From assembly GCF_022549675.1 (NCBI RefSeq), contig NZ_JAKZGR010000022.1, positions 1 to 57,403 of the forward strand: a DNA stretch of 57,403 nucleotides, given 5' to 3'. Shown here piece by piece: positions 9,397 through 19,158 of this stretch (its first letter is position 1; every line of letters begins with the position of its first letter). A program made the position numbers and the translations under genes. The stretch is from Belliella kenyensis (GTDB taxonomy: Bacteria > Bacteroidota > Bacteroidia > Cytophagales > Cyclobacteriaceae). Under the pieces are notes generated by a model, which did no database searches, was not told the origin of the DNA, and saw only the letters and a program-made list of their open reading frames with translations.

Positions 9397-9767
9397 TCTT
9401 TTATTTAATTCGGGTTCTTATTATTCAAAGAAATTTAAATTTCGGTCAATATCCAAATCTAATTTGGATAGTTTTTTGAACAAATCATAAATTACAATTC
9501 CTTGAATTTGATTTACAGCTTACTGTTGAGGTAACGTCTAGCTTTTCAAAAGATTATAAATCATGGATAATTTTGTGATTTTTTTACGGGTACCTTTGAA
9601 GATAAACTTAATCATGAATTACTTCAGGTTCTGTATCAAGTCTATGTAACGATTCTTTTTATTTTGTTATTCGGGAATAAGCCACCATACATATTCTTAA
9701 ATTGACTTTAGCATAGTGCTAAACTTTATATATCTTTGTCCACTTTAATATTAAAAGATTTTAAATC
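9397..9767. promoter_or_regulatory. Divergent intergenic region with the aspS promoter candidate
   Basis: A -7 box TATCTTTG (TAnnTTTG) lies at 9731-9738, 29 bases before the aspS ATG. The nearest upstream TTG (9702-9704) is 26 bases from it, longer than the usual 17-23, so the -33 box is uncertain. Nothing else was recognised in this gap. Confidence 0.45.
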
Positions 9768-11522
9768 ATGCTTAGAACTCATACTTGTGGGGAATTGCGC
9801 CTCGAAGATGTTAATAAGAAAGTAACCCTTGCGGGTTGGGTACAACGTGTCAGAAACAAAGGTGGACTAATATGGCTTGACCTACGTGACCGATATGGTG
9901 TTACTCAATTGATTTTTGAAGAAGGATCTACAGACAAAGCATTGTTGGATCAAGCAGCTTCTTTGGGTAGGGAGTATGTAGTACAAGCCACAGGCGAAGT
10001 GATAGAGCGAGCAGCAAAGAACGATAAAATGCCTACAGGAGATATTGAGATCAAAGCAACTGACCTCAAGGTTCTCAATGCGGCCAAAATCCCTCCGTTT
10101 ATCATAGAAGATGAGACAGATGGGGGTGATGAGCTCAGGATGAAATATCGCTACCTTGACTTGAGAAGGAATGTGGTTAGAGAAAAGCTACAGCTTCGTC
10201 ATAGGATGATGCAAGAGACAAGAAAATACATGGATGCTCAAAACTTCATCGAAGTGGAGACTCCTGTATTGATCAAGTCTACACCAGAAGGGGCAAGAGA
10301 TTTTGTGGTACCTTCTAGGGTCAATCCAGGTGAATTTTATGCTTTGCCACAATCTCCACAGACCTTCAAGCAATTGCTGATGGTAAGTGGTTTTGACAGG
10401 TATTTTCAAATCGTGAAATGTTTCCGAGATGAGGATTTGAGAGCTGACAGACAGCCTGAATTCACACAAATCGACTGTGAGATGTCCTTTGTAGATCAAG
10501 AGGATATCTTAAATACTTTTGAGGGTCTTGTAAGACATTTGTTTACAAATGTCAAAGAGGTAGAACTTGAAGAGGTGAAGCGAATGACCTTCGCTGATGC
10601 CATGAAGTATTATGGTAATGACAAGCCAGATTTGAGATTTGATATGAAATTCTTTGAGTTGAATGATCTGGCCAAAGGAAAAGAATTCCCAATTTTTGAT
10701 CAAGCAGAATTGGTAGTAGGAATTTGTGCTACTGGAGCGGCGGAGTACACGCGCAAGCAACTTGACGCTTTGACTGACTGGGTGAAGAGACCACAGATCG
10801 GTGCCAAAGGTTTGGTATACGTGAAATGCAATGAAGATGGGACTTTCAAGTCTTCTGTAGATAAGTTTTATAATCAAGAAGACCTGAAGGCATGGGCAGA
10901 GCTAGCCAATGCACAACCTGGTGATTTGATTTTGGTATTGTCTGGAGATGCGAAGAGCACCAGAAAGCAAATGTCAGAGTTGAGGCTCAAAATGGGAGAA
11001 GAACTAGGATTGAGAGATAGGAATGTATTCAAACCACTTTGGGTTGTGGATTTTCCATTGCTAGAATGGGACGAGGATACCAATAGATTCCATGCGATGC
11101 ACCATCCATTTACCTCTCCCAAGAAAGAGGATATACCATTGCTAGAGACTGACCCAGGAGCTGTCAGAGCAAATGCCTACGATTTGGTGATCAACGGAGT
11201 TGAAATCGGAGGAGGATCGATTAGGATACACGATAGGGCTACTCAGCAGTTGATGTTTAAGCACCTTGGTTTTTCAGATGAAGAAGCTCAGAAGCAGTTC
11301 GGGTTCTTGATGGAAGCTTTCGAATACGGAGCGCCACCACATGGGGGAATAGCTTTTGGGTTCGATAGGTTCTGTGCAATCTTTGGAGGATCAGACTCTA
11401 TCAGAGATTACATTGCATTCCCGAAGAACAATTCAGGCAGAGATGTTATGATAGATTCACCAAGTTCCATCGCAGAAGAGCAATTGAAAGAGCTGTCTAT
11501 ACAGCTGGATGTGAAAAAGTAA
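9768..11522 (+). CDS. aspS: Aspartyl-tRNA synthetase
   Basis: 584 residues, the usual length of bacterial AspRS. The N-terminal OB-fold anticodon-binding domain ([35 protein letters not shown]) precedes the class II catalytic core. Motif 2 is [18 protein letters not shown] around residues 218-236; motif 3 is GIAFGFDRF around 526 with [13 protein letters not shown] after it. The bacterial GAD insertion fits the stretch between them. It charges tRNA-Asp in the cytoplasm. It is monocistronic with its own -7 box and a terminator at 11655. Confidence 0.97.
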   Translation: MLRTHTCGELRLEDVNKKVTLAGWVQRVRNKGGLIWLDLRDRYGVTQLIFEEGSTDKALLDQAASLGREYVVQATGEVIERAAKNDKMPTGDIEIKATDLKVLNAAKIPPFIIEDETDGGDELRMKYRYLDLRRNVVREKLQLRHRMMQETRKYMDAQNFIEVETPVLIKSTPEGARDFVVPSRVNPGEFYALPQSPQTFKQLLMVSGFDRYFQIVKCFRDEDLRADRQPEFTQIDCEMSFVDQEDILNTFEGLVRHLFTNVKEVELEEVKRMTFADAMKYYGNDKPDLRFDMKFFELNDLAKGKEFPIFDQAELVVGICATGAAEYTRKQLDALTDWVKRPQIGAKGLVYVKCNEDGTFKSSVDKFYNQEDLKAWAELANAQPGDLILVLSGDAKSTRKQMSELRLKMGEELGLRDRNVFKPLWVVDFPLLEWDEDTNRFHAMHHPFTSPKKEDIPLLETDPGAVRANAYDLVINGVEIGGGSIRIHDRATQQLMFKHLGFSDEEAQKQFGFLMEAFEYGAPPHGGIAFGFDRFCAIFGGSDSIRDYIAFPKNNSGRDVMIDSPSSIAEEQLKELSIQLDVKK

Positions 11523-11654
11523 AATATGTTGATAGCCAAATTGTTAGTGATTAGTTAAACGAAAATTAGAAAGATTCATTTAGTATAATTAGCTATATTT
11601 GTCTTTTGAATTTACAGTTGGTATCGTTGATTTTGATGTTTATGAAAAGGATCT

Positions 11655-11691
11655 AAAAAAAGCTCTTCGAGATAAATCGGAGAGCTTTTTT
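11655..11691. terminator. Bidirectional terminator between aspS and the convergent secreted-protein gene
   Basis: AAAAAAGCTCTtCGA pairs with TCGgAGAGCTTTTTT around GATAAA, with A-run and T-run flanks, so it can act in both directions. Confidence 0.85.
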
Positions 11692-11732
11692 GATAAAATG
11701 ATTCGAAACTTTCTAAAGTAACATCAGCTAAT

Positions 11733-12398
11733 TTATTCAATCATTAAACCAAATAAAGATATCTCATTATTTTTTCCATCATCAACTAAGATCAAAATTT
11801 TATTGTCTTCGATAGCTATAACTTCATACTGATTGACACTACTCAACCCGTTTTTTGAATTTTTAAGATTGCGTAAGGAAATGTACATTTTTCCATTTTT
11901 CTCAATAATAGGCATATTAGCATTTAAATTGGAAATCTCGTAAACATCTTTCATTTGGGCTTTCCATCCATTTCTAGCATAGTTTAACTCCATTTTTTTT
12001 ATCAACTTTTTACCATTTACAGCTTGTTCAATGGCAGCCTTGCTTAGGCTTTCTGATTTAAGTACTCTAGCAGTATACATTGAAGTTTTTGAAAAAACAG
12101 AATTTTCTATAGACTGATTTGTAATAAAGATATGGCTTCCTCCCCTCATAGAAGCCTCGGTTTTCAATTTGCGCATTGCCCTATTATTGATGTTATTGAT
12201 TGGGGAAAAAGAGAAAAAACCTTTTGCTTTAGAGAATATTAAATCTGACTTATGCAATTCTGTTGTTTCAGAAAAGTCATCTAGAATAATTATGTCTGTA
12301 GCCTCGGTGAAGCCTTTTAAGTTCCAATCATCAGATTGCGATAAACCCTTAAATGATAAAAGTAAGAGTAATGCTAGAATTAAAGGAGATTGTTTCAT
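11733..12398 (-). CDS. Secreted protein of unknown function
   Basis: 221 residues starting with a clear signal peptide (MKQSPLILALLLLLSFKGLS, cleavage near Gln21). I do not recognise a family. The mature part mixes Ser/Asn/Lys-rich stretches with predicted beta strands; it has no cysteines, no lipobox and no visible catalytic motif. The C-terminus (VNQYEVIAIEDNKILILVDD) looks like a small beta domain. It is monocistronic, facing aspS across a shared terminator. Confidence 0.7.
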   Translation of the reverse strand: MKQSPLILALLLLLSFKGLSQSDDWNLKGFTEATDIIILDDFSETTELHKSDLIFSKAKGFFSFSPINNINNRAMRKLKTEASMRGGSHIFITNQSIENSVFSKTSMYTARVLKSESLSKAAIEQAVNGKKLIKKMELNYARNGWKAQMKDVYEISNLNANMPIIEKNGKMYISLRNLKNSKNGLSSVNQYEVIAIEDNKILILVDDGKNNEISLFGLMIE

Positions 12399-12540
12399 AA
12401 AGTTGTAGTTAATATAGTTATAGATATAAAGTCAGAAATGCATTAAAGTTGCTTACGTTTAAGTTAGTTTATTAGTTTGGAGCATTTTTGTGTTTTAATG
12501 AAAACTTGTAAAATGGACATGATTGATTGTAATTTGAAAA

Positions 12541-13224
12541 TTACCTTATGTAATGAGCCCTAATCCCCATAATAATCAGCAGTTGTGCTATTGTATAAGT
12601 CCCCATCACCAATACACCAGATTCTGGGAATGACTGATAGAACATGTTGATAGCCAAAATCCCGTCCGAAACCAAGAAAAATAATGCACCCAGAAATACT
12701 TGCCAGAAGCTTGAGGGGTTTGTTTTGTTAAATCTTTCCCGAGAGATCGTCACCATAGCTACGAGGACAAGCATATAGGTGATTACTGGGATTTTTAGTG
12801 ACCCAAGGTTGAATTGGATGAGAAAGTAAACATAGGCTGCCAGGATGCAAATAGGAAGGTTGTAAAGGAATAGTTTGATAAAATTGACATTTCCTATTTC
12901 AAAGGGTTTTTGCTGACTGATCTTGAAGCTGATGATATAGCAAAGATGTGCGACTAAAAAGGCTCCAAGACCATATAGAAAAAAGGCAGGAAAAATTAAT
13001 AGCACATCGCCAAGCCATGAAAACACAATTGCACCTAAGATCATCTTTCTGATCAAAGTACCGGCAATGTTTTTACTAATCTGCCAAAAATAAACTCCCA
13101 AGGATATCATGATCAGCGGCTTGCTATATATCCTGTAGGATTCTAGGTTATCTATTATAAAATAGAGGTCTAAGAAGCATGCTAAAAGGTATAAATAGAG
13201 CCAAACGATATTTTTGTCACGCAT
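12541..13224 (-). CDS. YhhN/TMEM86-family integral membrane protein (lysoplasmalogenase-like)
   Basis: 227 residues with about eight hydrophobic segments. Family signatures are FSWLGDVLL near residue 77, FLVAHLCYI near 99, and GALFFLVSDGILAINMF near 180. YhhN proteins are related to the TMEM86 lysoplasmalogenases, which hydrolyse the vinyl-ether bond of lysoplasmalogens; whether that reaction occurs here is not shown. The two Asp residues in GD and SD of the helices are plausible catalytic residues. It is monocistronic, 142 bp from the secreted protein gene. Confidence 0.8.
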   Translation of the reverse strand: MRDKNIVWLYLYLLACFLDLYFIIDNLESYRIYSKPLIMISLGVYFWQISKNIAGTLIRKMILGAIVFSWLGDVLLIFPAFFLYGLGAFLVAHLCYIISFKISQQKPFEIGNVNFIKLFLYNLPICILAAYVYFLIQFNLGSLKIPVITYMLVLVAMVTISRERFNKTNPSSFWQVFLGALFFLVSDGILAINMFYQSFPESGVLVMGTYTIAQLLIIMGIRAHYIR

Positions 13225-13590
13225 AAGAGATTTCGGTTTGAGTAAGTGATTATTTTGGAAAGATAGCCAATTTTTAGAATCCCATACCGCTGACCGTGAT
13301 AGTTAACATTTGGATAAAGATTACTTAACATGCACCAAGGTTGAAAAACATAATAGCAGTATCAATGGCCTTTTGAGTGGTTTAAACCGTTTGAAATGTA
13401 AAAAATGGGGCAAAAAGAAAATTTCCTTCTTTTTTCAATGTTAAGGAATTGTTAAGTAATATTGTGAATTAATGTTAAAACTTAACAATTACAAAAAAAA
13501 ATACTTGTCAATGTCCTATACATTTGTACTCGGAAAAACTAAGTAAATCCTAAAACTGAAATTTTAAATTTTCCACAAAAACAAAAAATT
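13225..13590 (+). promoter_or_regulatory. Leader and promoter region of the Oar-like receptor
   Basis: A -7 box TACATTTG lies at 13519-13526, 64 bases before the ATG; no TTG sits at the expected distance upstream. The stretch before it (13430-13500) is very AT-rich with repeated TTAA-type words. No cobalamin or other riboswitch signature was seen. Confidence 0.4.
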
Positions 13591-16500
13591 ATGAGGCAAT
13601 CATTACTAAAGAGTTTATTTGCGATAGCGATGCTCGTATTCAGTACGGGGGTGGTGTTTTCGCAAGGTGTGACTACTTCTGGTCTTAACGGAAGAGTTAC
13701 TGATGCAACAGGAGAGACATTACCTGGAGCAAATGTCGTTGCAGTACACTTACCTTCTGGTTCAAGATATGGTGCTGTGACTAATCAAGAGGGGAGATAT
13801 TCTATCCCAGGTATGAGAGTTGGTGGTCCATACACAATAACCGTTTCGTTCATAGGTTTTGAAACTGCGGGCTATGAGAATGTTTATCTTTCTTTAGGTC
13901 AAACTCAAAGTATTAATGTCGAGTTAAGAGATGATGCTTCTGATTTGGATGAGTTTGTAGTGACTTCAGTACGGGATCAAATTTTTGATGGAAACAGAAC
14001 TGGAGCATCTATTAGTGTGAATTCTGACGCAATCAACAGTTTACCAACAATCAGCAGAAGTATTCAGGATTATGCTAGACTTTCACCACTTGCCTCAACT
14101 AGAGGTAGTGGCATTTCATTCGCTGGTTCAAATAACAGATACAATCAGTTTTCTATAGATGGTACTGTAAACAATGATGTTTTCGGTCTTGCAGCTTCTG
14201 GGACAAATGGTGGACAAACTGGAACTCAGCCAATATCTCTTGATGCAATTGAAGAAATAAATGTTGAAATAGCTCCGTTCGATGTAAGAATGGGTGGATT
14301 TACCGGAGGTGGTATAAATGCAGTAACTCGTTCTGGAACAAATGAGATCAAAGGTTCTGCTTACTATTTTGTAAATAATCAATCATTGACTGGTACTGGG
14401 GTTCTTGAAGATACTGAAGGACAAAGAGTCCCAGATTACTCAGAAAGACAATACGGATTTAGAGTTGGAGGTCCAATCATAAAAAATAAGTTATTCTTTT
14501 TTGCCAACGCTGAACTTACAGAAAGAACGCAACCTAAGCTTTTTGGTATCGGAGAAGGATCAAATTTGACTCAGGCAGAAGTAGATCAAGTATTAAGTGT
14601 TATTAACAGAATTGCTCCTGGAGCTGATGTTGGAAATGCGAATAGATTCAATGAAGAGGATAAAACTCAAAAGTTCTTCTTAAGGCTTGATTGGAATATA
14701 AACGATAAGAACAAGTTTTCAATAAGACATAATTATGTTAATTCTGAGTCATTGAGCATTTTTAGAAATGCAAACACATTTGTTTTATCAGGTGGAGCTC
14801 AGTTTTTCCCAAGCACAACAAATACTACAGTTGCTGAATTGAATACTAGGTTTTCAAACTCAGTTGCAAATGAACTTCGTTTAGGTTACACAACTGTTAG
14901 GGATGATAGAGGTTATGTGGGTGATCCATTCCCATTTGTTAGAGTTGATTTTGGAAACAGAAATATCCAATTAGGTTCAGAGCAGTTTGGTACTGCAAAT
15001 ACTTTGAATCAGGATGTATTTACTTTAACCAATAACTTGAGTATTTATAAAGGTAAGCACACAATCACTTTAGGTACACATAATGAATTTTATAGTATCT
15101 ATAATTTGTTTATTAGGCAAGCATTTGGTTCTTACAGATATGCTAGCCTTGATGATTGGTTGACAGTTGGTACGCCAAATGAAGCTTTTCCATTGACTTA
15201 CGATTATTCATTCTCAAATGTACCTGGCCAACCTAACTGGGGTGCGGAATTTGGAGCAGCACAAATAGGTTTCTATGCACAAGACGAATATCAAGCTAGC
15301 GACAATTTACGCTTAACTTTTGGTGTAAGAGGTGATTTGCCAGTTTTCTTTGATCAACCAACTGCAAATGAAACATTTAACAATTCACTTGCTGCCACAA
15401 GGTATGGAGTTAGAACAGATGTAATTCCTTCATCCAATATTCTATGGTCTCCTAGAGTTGGTTTCAATTGGGACGTAAACGGTGATCAAACTTTCCAAGT
15501 ACGTGGTGGTGCAGGTATATTCTCTGGTAGATTACCGTTTGTTTGGTTGTCAAATCAATACTCAAATACAGGTATAGAGATAGCAAGGCTTCAAGCTCAA
15601 AGAAGCCAAAATCAATTTCCTGCTAACTTTACATTTAATCCAAATCCATTTACTCAGCCAAATGCATCGGATTTAGGTCTACCGACATTTACATCTGAAA
15701 TTAATGTTACTGATCCAAAATTCAAATATCCACAAGTATTCAGACTAAACCTTGGTACAGATTATAAATTTGACAATGGTGTAATTGTTACTTTGGATGG
15801 TATTTATACTAAAAATTACAATAATATTCTATATCAAAACCTTAATATTGCAGGTCTTGAAGATTTTAATTTTACTCAGTTCCAAGGTGCTGATAATAGA
15901 CAAAGATTCAATGGCGCACGAATTAACCCTGATTTTACTGATATTATTTATCTAACTAATACTAATGAAGGTTATTCATATAATTTGAGTGCTCAAGTTA
16001 GTAAGAGATGGGAAAATGGATTCTATGCTAACATAGGTTATAACCACGGAGTATCAAAAGATATCAACCCTGGTACCTCTTCTCAAGCTGTTTCAAACTT
16101 TAGAGGAGTTCCGACATTTGGAAACCCTAATAATCCGGAGTTGTCATTTTCTAACTTTATGGTTCCTCACAGACTTATTGGTACTTTAACTTATAGAAAA
16201 GAATATGCTGGTTTCTTAGCAACTTCTGTAGGTATATTCTACAATGGACAGTCTGGTCTAGGTCAATCATTTGTTTACAACGGTGATATGAATAGAGATG
16301 GTGTACTTGGAAATGACCTAATTTTTGTTCCTGGGCAGAGAAGTGATATTCTTTTGTATGATAGATATGCTCTTTCAAATGGTCAGTGGGTTCTTCAAGC
16401 TTCTGCAGACCAACAGTATAATGATTTGATGGCGTTTATAGATAATGATAGTTATTTGAGTGGTAGAAAAGGTCAATATGCTGAAAGAAATGGTGGTAGG

Positions 16501-16839
16501 ACTCCATTCGAGCATAGATTTGATATTCGCGTTGCCCAAGAATTCTTTACAAAATCTGCTGGGAAACTAGAATTTACTCTAGATGTATTGAACTTTGGAA
16601 ATATGCTTAACAGCAATTGGGGACGTTCTTACAATGCAAACAATTCTCAACCAGTTTCAGTGGCCTCTTTTGGAAGTCAATCTGGAGGAGAGCCTAGAAC
16701 AATCAATGGAACTGTTACACCTGTGCCTACAGATAGACCTGCTTACAAATCTTTTGTAAGTGGCTCAGATGAAACATTTGCAGTAAATGATTTCTTCTCA
16801 AGATGGAGAGCTCAGTTTGGTATTAGATATACATTCTAA
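13591..16839 (+). CDS. TonB-dependent outer-membrane receptor, Oar-like
   Basis: 1082 residues. The signal peptide (1-24) is followed by a carboxypeptidase-regulatory-like domain (LNGRVTDATGETLPGANVVA, about 32-115), then a plug domain (DQIFDGNRTGASISVNSDAI to about 240, with GGFTGGGINAVTRSGTNEIK) and a long barrel ending GIRYTF. The plug lacks SusC features, and the layout fits Oar-like TonB-dependent receptors. It imports a ligand through the outer membrane using TonB energy; the ligand is unknown and no SusD partner is next to it. Codons are strongly A/T-ending compared with the other TonB-type receptor at 42852, perhaps because of high expression. It has its own promoter candidate and terminator. 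Confidence 0.9.
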   Translation: MRQSLLKSLFAIAMLVFSTGVVFSQGVTTSGLNGRVTDATGETLPGANVVAVHLPSGSRYGAVTNQEGRYSIPGMRVGGPYTITVSFIGFETAGYENVYLSLGQTQSINVELRDDASDLDEFVVTSVRDQIFDGNRTGASISVNSDAINSLPTISRSIQDYARLSPLASTRGSGISFAGSNNRYNQFSIDGTVNNDVFGLAASGTNGGQTGTQPISLDAIEEINVEIAPFDVRMGGFTGGGINAVTRSGTNEIKGSAYYFVNNQSLTGTGVLEDTEGQRVPDYSERQYGFRVGGPIIKNKLFFFANAELTERTQPKLFGIGEGSNLTQAEVDQVLSVINRIAPGADVGNANRFNEEDKTQKFFLRLDWNINDKNKFSIRHNYVNSESLSIFRNANTFVLSGGAQFFPSTTNTTVAELNTRFSNSVANELRLGYTTVRDDRGYVGDPFPFVRVDFGNRNIQLGSEQFGTANTLNQDVFTLTNNLSIYKGKHTITLGTHNEFYSIYNLFIRQAFGSYRYASLDDWLTVGTPNEAFPLTYDYSFSNVPGQPNWGAEFGAAQIGFYAQDEYQASDNLRLTFGVRGDLPVFFDQPTANETFNNSLAATRYGVRTDVIPSSNILWSPRVGFNWDVNGDQTFQVRGGAGIFSGRLPFVWLSNQYSNTGIEIARLQAQRSQNQFPANFTFNPNPFTQPNASDLGLPTFTSEINVTDPKFKYPQVFRLNLGTDYKFDNGVIVTLDGIYTKNYNNILYQNLNIAGLEDFNFTQFQGADNRQRFNGARINPDFTDIIYLTNTNEGYSYNLSAQVSKRWENGFYANIGYNHGVSKDINPGTSSQAVSNFRGVPTFGNPNNPELSFSNFMVPHRLIGTLTYRKEYAGFLATSVGIFYNGQSGLGQSFVYNGDMNRDGVLGNDLIFVPGQRSDILLYDRYALSNGQWVLQASADQQYNDLMAFIDNDSYLSGRKGQYAERNGGRTPFEHRFDIRVAQEFFTKSAGKLEFTLDVLNFGNMLNSNWGRSYNANNSQPVSVASFGSQSGGEPRTINGTVTPVPTDRPAYKSFVSGSDETFAVNDFFSRWRAQFGIRYTF

Positions 16840-16860
16840 ATTTCATTTACTAAATCTTTT

Positions 16861-16896
16861 AAAAAACCCTCAAGAAATTGAGGGTTTTTTCTTTTT
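16861..16896 (+). terminator. Terminator after the Oar-like receptor
   Basis: AAAAAACCCTCAA pairs with TTGAGGGTTTTTT around GAAA, followed by CTTTTT. Confidence 0.9.
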
Positions 16897-16941
16897 AATC
16901 TGACGAAGCTTTTTCATACCTTCATAACTTATTAACAAGCT

Positions 16942-17991
16942 ATGAATCCAATTTTTCATCACCACAAGATTGACAGGACTGTATGGGCTGATGGGCAAGA
17001 ATGTCTTTTCTTTAGCGGTACTTCCTACTTGGGAATGTCTGCTTCCGAGGATTTTGCTGCACTGGTTTCAATGGGGCTAAAACAATACGGTGTCAATCAT
17101 GGTCTGAGTAGGTCCAATAATCTTAGGTTGAGCATCTATGAGGAGTTTGAGACTTTTGTAGCCAAACAGGCTGGAGCTGAAAAAGCCCTCGTGTATAGTA
17201 GTGGATACTTGGCAGGACAGGCTGCTTCTAGTTTGATAGCCAAAGATATGGATGCTATTTTTGTAGCACCTGCTACTCACCCAGCGATTTTTCCTTATGG
17301 GAATGCATATCACGTATATGATAGCTTAGCTGAATGGCGTCAATGCTGTCTTGATTATGCGTCGAATCATTCTGGTCAAAAGATAGCAATTTTCACTAAT
17401 GCCCTAGATGCATTGAAGCCAGAAGTCTATGATCTCTCTTGGATTGCATCGCTTCCTGATACAAATAGCTACACACTTTTGATTGATGATAGTCACGCCT
17501 TCGGAGTGATCGGAGGTGATATATATGGGAGCTACAGTACTTGGAAGCATCTGCCTGTGGAATTGATTGTGTCTGGTTCTATGGGTAAAGGGTTGTCGAT
17601 TCCCGCAGGAATAGTACTTGGGAGTGCGTCTTTTATCGATCGAATGGAAATGAACGCAATGTATCGAGGAGCTTCACCACCACCACCTGCTTTCTTGTGG
17701 GCATTTCTGAATGCCCAATCACTATATAAGGTACAGTTTAGAAAATTACAACATAATATCAAATTCTTTAAAAGCTTGATACATGATATTAATGTTCACT
17801 CAGGTGATTGGAATCTTCCTGTTTTTAGACTTTTGGATGAGGCGCATGTGAAAAGTCTACAGCAGCATAAAATTGTTTTTTCTTCATTTGCTTATCCGAC
17901 AGATGATGATCCTGTCGTTAGCAGGATTATCATTTCTGCTTGGCACGAAGAAGGTGATTTGATGGATCTGAAAGATGCTTTGATGAATTAG
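16942..17991 (+). CDS. BioF/Kbl-like PLP-dependent enzyme (alpha-oxoamine synthase family)
   Basis: 349 residues, slightly short for the 385-400 typical of 8-amino-7-oxononanoate synthases. Family features: FSGTSYLGM near the start, YSSGYLAGQAA around 94, the PLP-ring Asp/His in LLIDDSHAFGVIG around 183, and the PLP lysine in SGSMGKGLSIPAG around 215. By family it would join an acyl-CoA to an amino acid with loss of CO2. It stands alone, without biotin, threonine-degradation or sphingolipid genes beside it, so the substrates are open; serine palmitoyltransferase-like roles cannot be excluded. The N-terminus has an unusual HHHK run. Confidence 0.8.
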   Translation: MNPIFHHHKIDRTVWADGQECLFFSGTSYLGMSASEDFAALVSMGLKQYGVNHGLSRSNNLRLSIYEEFETFVAKQAGAEKALVYSSGYLAGQAASSLIAKDMDAIFVAPATHPAIFPYGNAYHVYDSLAEWRQCCLDYASNHSGQKIAIFTNALDALKPEVYDLSWIASLPDTNSYTLLIDDSHAFGVIGGDIYGSYSTWKHLPVELIVSGSMGKGLSIPAGIVLGSASFIDRMEMNAMYRGASPPPPAFLWAFLNAQSLYKVQFRKLQHNIKFFKSLIHDINVHSGDWNLPVFRLLDEAHVKSLQQHKIVFSSFAYPTDDDPVVSRIIISAWHEEGDLMDLKDALMN

Positions 17992-18103
17992 TTTTGTTGT
18001 ACAAAGGAAGTTCTGATAAGTTTTTGGATAGACCTTTAATGATTTAACAGGTCACTTCTATGCAGCTTTCATACTATTTTACTTGATTTTTCTACAAACA
18101 GTT

Positions 18104-18215
18104 AGTCCCGTTGGGACTTTTCAATAGGGGAGAGTTTCATTTTTTCTAGAAACATTTGTGGCTATAGCTCCATAGGTGCATACTGTTGATGGCAAGTGAA
18201 AGTTCAGGAATCAAT
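18104..18215. repeat. Short palindromic intergenic element (two small hairpins)
   Basis: AGTCCCGTTGGGACT (18104-18118, 6-bp stem, 3-base loop) is followed by TTTT, which could also make it a weak terminator. About 55 bases further, near 18160-18180, lies the near-palindrome AGCTCCATAGGTGCA. Both words resemble dispersed palindromic repeats I associate with Bacteroidota genomes, from memory only. Confidence 0.35.
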
Positions 18216-18270
18216 AAAAGTAATTCATATACCATGTGCTACATTGTGAATACACGTAAACCCAAAATCA

Positions 18271-19146
18271 CTAATTTCTCATATCAAATCCCCAGTTGAG
18301 TTTGTGTCTTAAGGTGTCGAAGAAATTGTATTTTGGAAACTTTACTAATTTGGCAACAAAATTAGCTTTTCTTACCCTAAGCTCATCACCTGAGTCTATG
18401 GTTGTAGATCTGGAGTCTAGTGATACGAGGAATTTTTCCCCTCTCCCTTCTACCTTAAAACACAGCGCAGCATCATCTGGCAAGATGATAGGTCTTACAT
18501 TCAAGTTGTGGGGGCTGACAGGAGTGATGACAAAATTCCTCGCATCAGGGGTGATCAGTGGTCCTCCACAGCTGAGAGAGTAGCCAGTAGATCCCGTAGG
18601 TGTAGCGATGATCAAGCCATCTCCCCAGTAAGAATTGAGGTATTCTCCATCAATGTAGGTATGAATGGTGATCATGGATGAAGTATCTCTCTTGTGTATC
18701 GTAAACTCGTTCAGTCCAAAGTTGAGTCCATTGAATACTTGCTTGTCCGTATCAACAGCCACAAGTACGCGATTCTCAACAGTATAGTCTCCATTGATAA
18801 GCAAAGCGATTGCCTCATCTATTTCTTCTTTTGCTACAGTAGCCAAAAATCCTAATCTCCCAGAGTTGATACCCACGATGGGTGTTTCAAGCTTTCCGAC
18901 ATAGCACACTGTGTCTAGCAAGGTGCCATCTCCGCCTATAGAAAAGATGAAATCCATATCTGCTATCATCGCTTTAGATTGGATTTTTGAATAGCTATCT
19001 ATGTTGGCTTGGTATTTTTTTAGGAGTTTAGAAAAAGTGTCGGTAACAAAGATATTTACGCCATGAGCCGTCAATGCTTTAGTTAGCTTTTCAATATGTG
19101 GCGTAAATTCTTCAGGGAAGCCAATTCCATGTATGGCTATATTCAT
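18271..19146 (-). CDS. nadK: NAD kinase
   Basis: 291 residues. It phosphorylates NAD to NADP using ATP. The hallmark GGDGT is at 71-75 (SIGGDGTLLDTV), the NE motif in GLNEFTI near 146, and the glycine/threonine motif ATPTGSTGYSLS at 181-192. It is the second gene of a unit with the CBS protein (12-bp gap). Confidence 0.96.
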   Translation of the reverse strand: MNIAIHGIGFPEEFTPHIEKLTKALTAHGVNIFVTDTFSKLLKKYQANIDSYSKIQSKAMIADMDFIFSIGGDGTLLDTVCYVGKLETPIVGINSGRLGFLATVAKEEIDEAIALLINGDYTVENRVLVAVDTDKQVFNGLNFGLNEFTIHKRDTSSMITIHTYIDGEYLNSYWGDGLIIATPTGSTGYSLSCGGPLITPDARNFVITPVSPHNLNVRPIILPDDAALCFKVEGRGEKFLVSLDSRSTTIDSGDELRVRKANFVAKLVKFPKYNFFDTLRHKLNWGFDMRN

Positions 19147-19158
19147 TTGTTATTTCCT

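Noticed and set aside
9702-9738. Complete promoter TTG-N26-TATCTTTG before aspS
   Set aside because: The spacer is several bases longer than the known range, so only the -7 box is claimed.
10188-11122. Long open frames on the minus strand inside aspS
   Set aside because: They are antisense to a strongly conserved gene, have no protein-like composition and no promoter.
13225-13590. Cobalamin or other metabolite riboswitch before the Oar-like receptor
   Set aside because: No conserved B12-box-like or other known core was found; the region is simply AT-rich.
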